Assembly (NCBI GenBank): GCA_004557905.1
Contig: SFFH01000071.1
Span: forward strand, 1 to 12,525
Reading direction: 5' to 3'
DNA length: 12,525 nt
Source: Clostridiales bacterium
GTDB taxonomy: Bacteria > Bacillota > Clostridia > Christensenellales > Aristaeellaceae
Every line of letters begins with the position of its first letter. The stretch's first letter is position 1. A model generated the notes under the pieces. It saw only the letters and a list, made by a program, of their open reading frames with translations, had not been told where the DNA came from and did no database searches. Both the position numbers and the translations under genes were made by a program. Below are positions 12,348 through 12,525 of this stretch, piece after piece.

Positions 12348-12525
12348 TTACTTCACGCTCTTGGCCGCCTCGATCAGGCCGTTCACATAGCCCAGCGTGT
12401 CCACCAGGGTGCAGCCGGAGATGACGTCAACCGCTTCCTCAGCGGTCTTGCCGGCGAAAGCCGCTTCCACCTCAGCCACGGTCTTGCCGGTCACATAGTC
12501 CTCGATGGCGGCGTAGTTGGTCGCC
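12348..12525 (-). CDS. FMN-binding-domain-like protein, C-terminal part (cut by window edge)
   Basis: Only the last 58 residues are inside the window; the gene continues beyond the right edge. They read as a GKTVAEVEAAF helix, then AEEAVDVISGCTLVDTLGYV, and end NGLIEAAKSVK. The DVISGCTLVDT motif fits the D-x-x-(S/T)-G-A-T motif of FMN-binding (NqrC/RnfG-type) domains with Ala replaced by Cys. The layout GKTV-x-EV followed by (S/T)GCT matches the complete neighbour at 11681-12193, so the two are probably paralogues. The terminator at 12284-12325 makes it a separate unit from that gene. Confidence 0.75.
   Translation of the reverse strand, partial: ATNYAAIEDYVTGKTVAEVEAAFAGKTAEEAVDVISGCTLVDTLGYVNGLIEAAKSVK

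Overview
The window is a GC-rich, densely coded bacterial chromosome fragment with Firmicutes/Clostridia features: strong AGGAGG-type ribosome binding sites, sigma-A promoters with 17-bp spacers, long-form HPF, PadR and GntR/FCD regulators, and a clostridial Val-Asp-Phe-Gly tRNA run. A Christensenellales/Oscillospirales-like gut or rumen organism is a plausible guess, but no marker fixes the taxon.

Layout from left to right. (1) 1-344, minus strand: the end of a tRNA operon (Val, Asp, Phe, and a Gly-like gene cut by the edge) with a near-perfect promoter. (2) 464-1749, minus: hpf (ribosome hibernation) with its own promoter, a small membrane-anchored protein with an acidic tail, and a terminator. 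(3) 1777-3045, minus: a flavodoxin-domain gene and a Nudix hydrolase gene joined by an ATGA overlap. (4) 3025-5806, minus: an operon of a PadR repressor, a DUF4097 beta-repeat protein with a long acidic/Ala-rich helical middle, and two small single-pass membrane proteins, followed by a cluster of perfect hairpins and a terminator. The padR promoter is bracketed by a 9-bp inverted repeat. (5) 5835-7655, plus: a divergently transcribed, secreted, acidic protein of unknown function, ending at a bidirectional terminator. (6) 7685-10603, minus: a TRAP transporter (dctP, dctQ, dctM). dctP carries a one-base frameshift near its C-terminus in this sequence, and a terminator-like attenuator separates it from dctQM. 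(7) 10738-11608, plus: a GntR/FCD regulator facing away from dctP. A palindrome, CTTGTATACAAG, lies upstream of the regulator, and a closely matching site overlaps the dctP -10 box. (8) 11629-12525, minus: two tandem small proteins resembling FMN-binding domains, one complete with a signal peptide and one cut by the window edge; both carry an (S/T)GCT motif.

The most coherent unit is the TRAP/GntR module: a solute-acid importer, probably controlled by the divergent FCD regulator through the shared operator. No catabolic enzymes lie in the window, so the substrate cannot be named. The least understood parts are the PadR-DUF4097 cassette with its secreted neighbour and the tandem FMN-binding-like proteins. 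I found no CRISPR array, insertion sequence, rRNA, phage or defence system.
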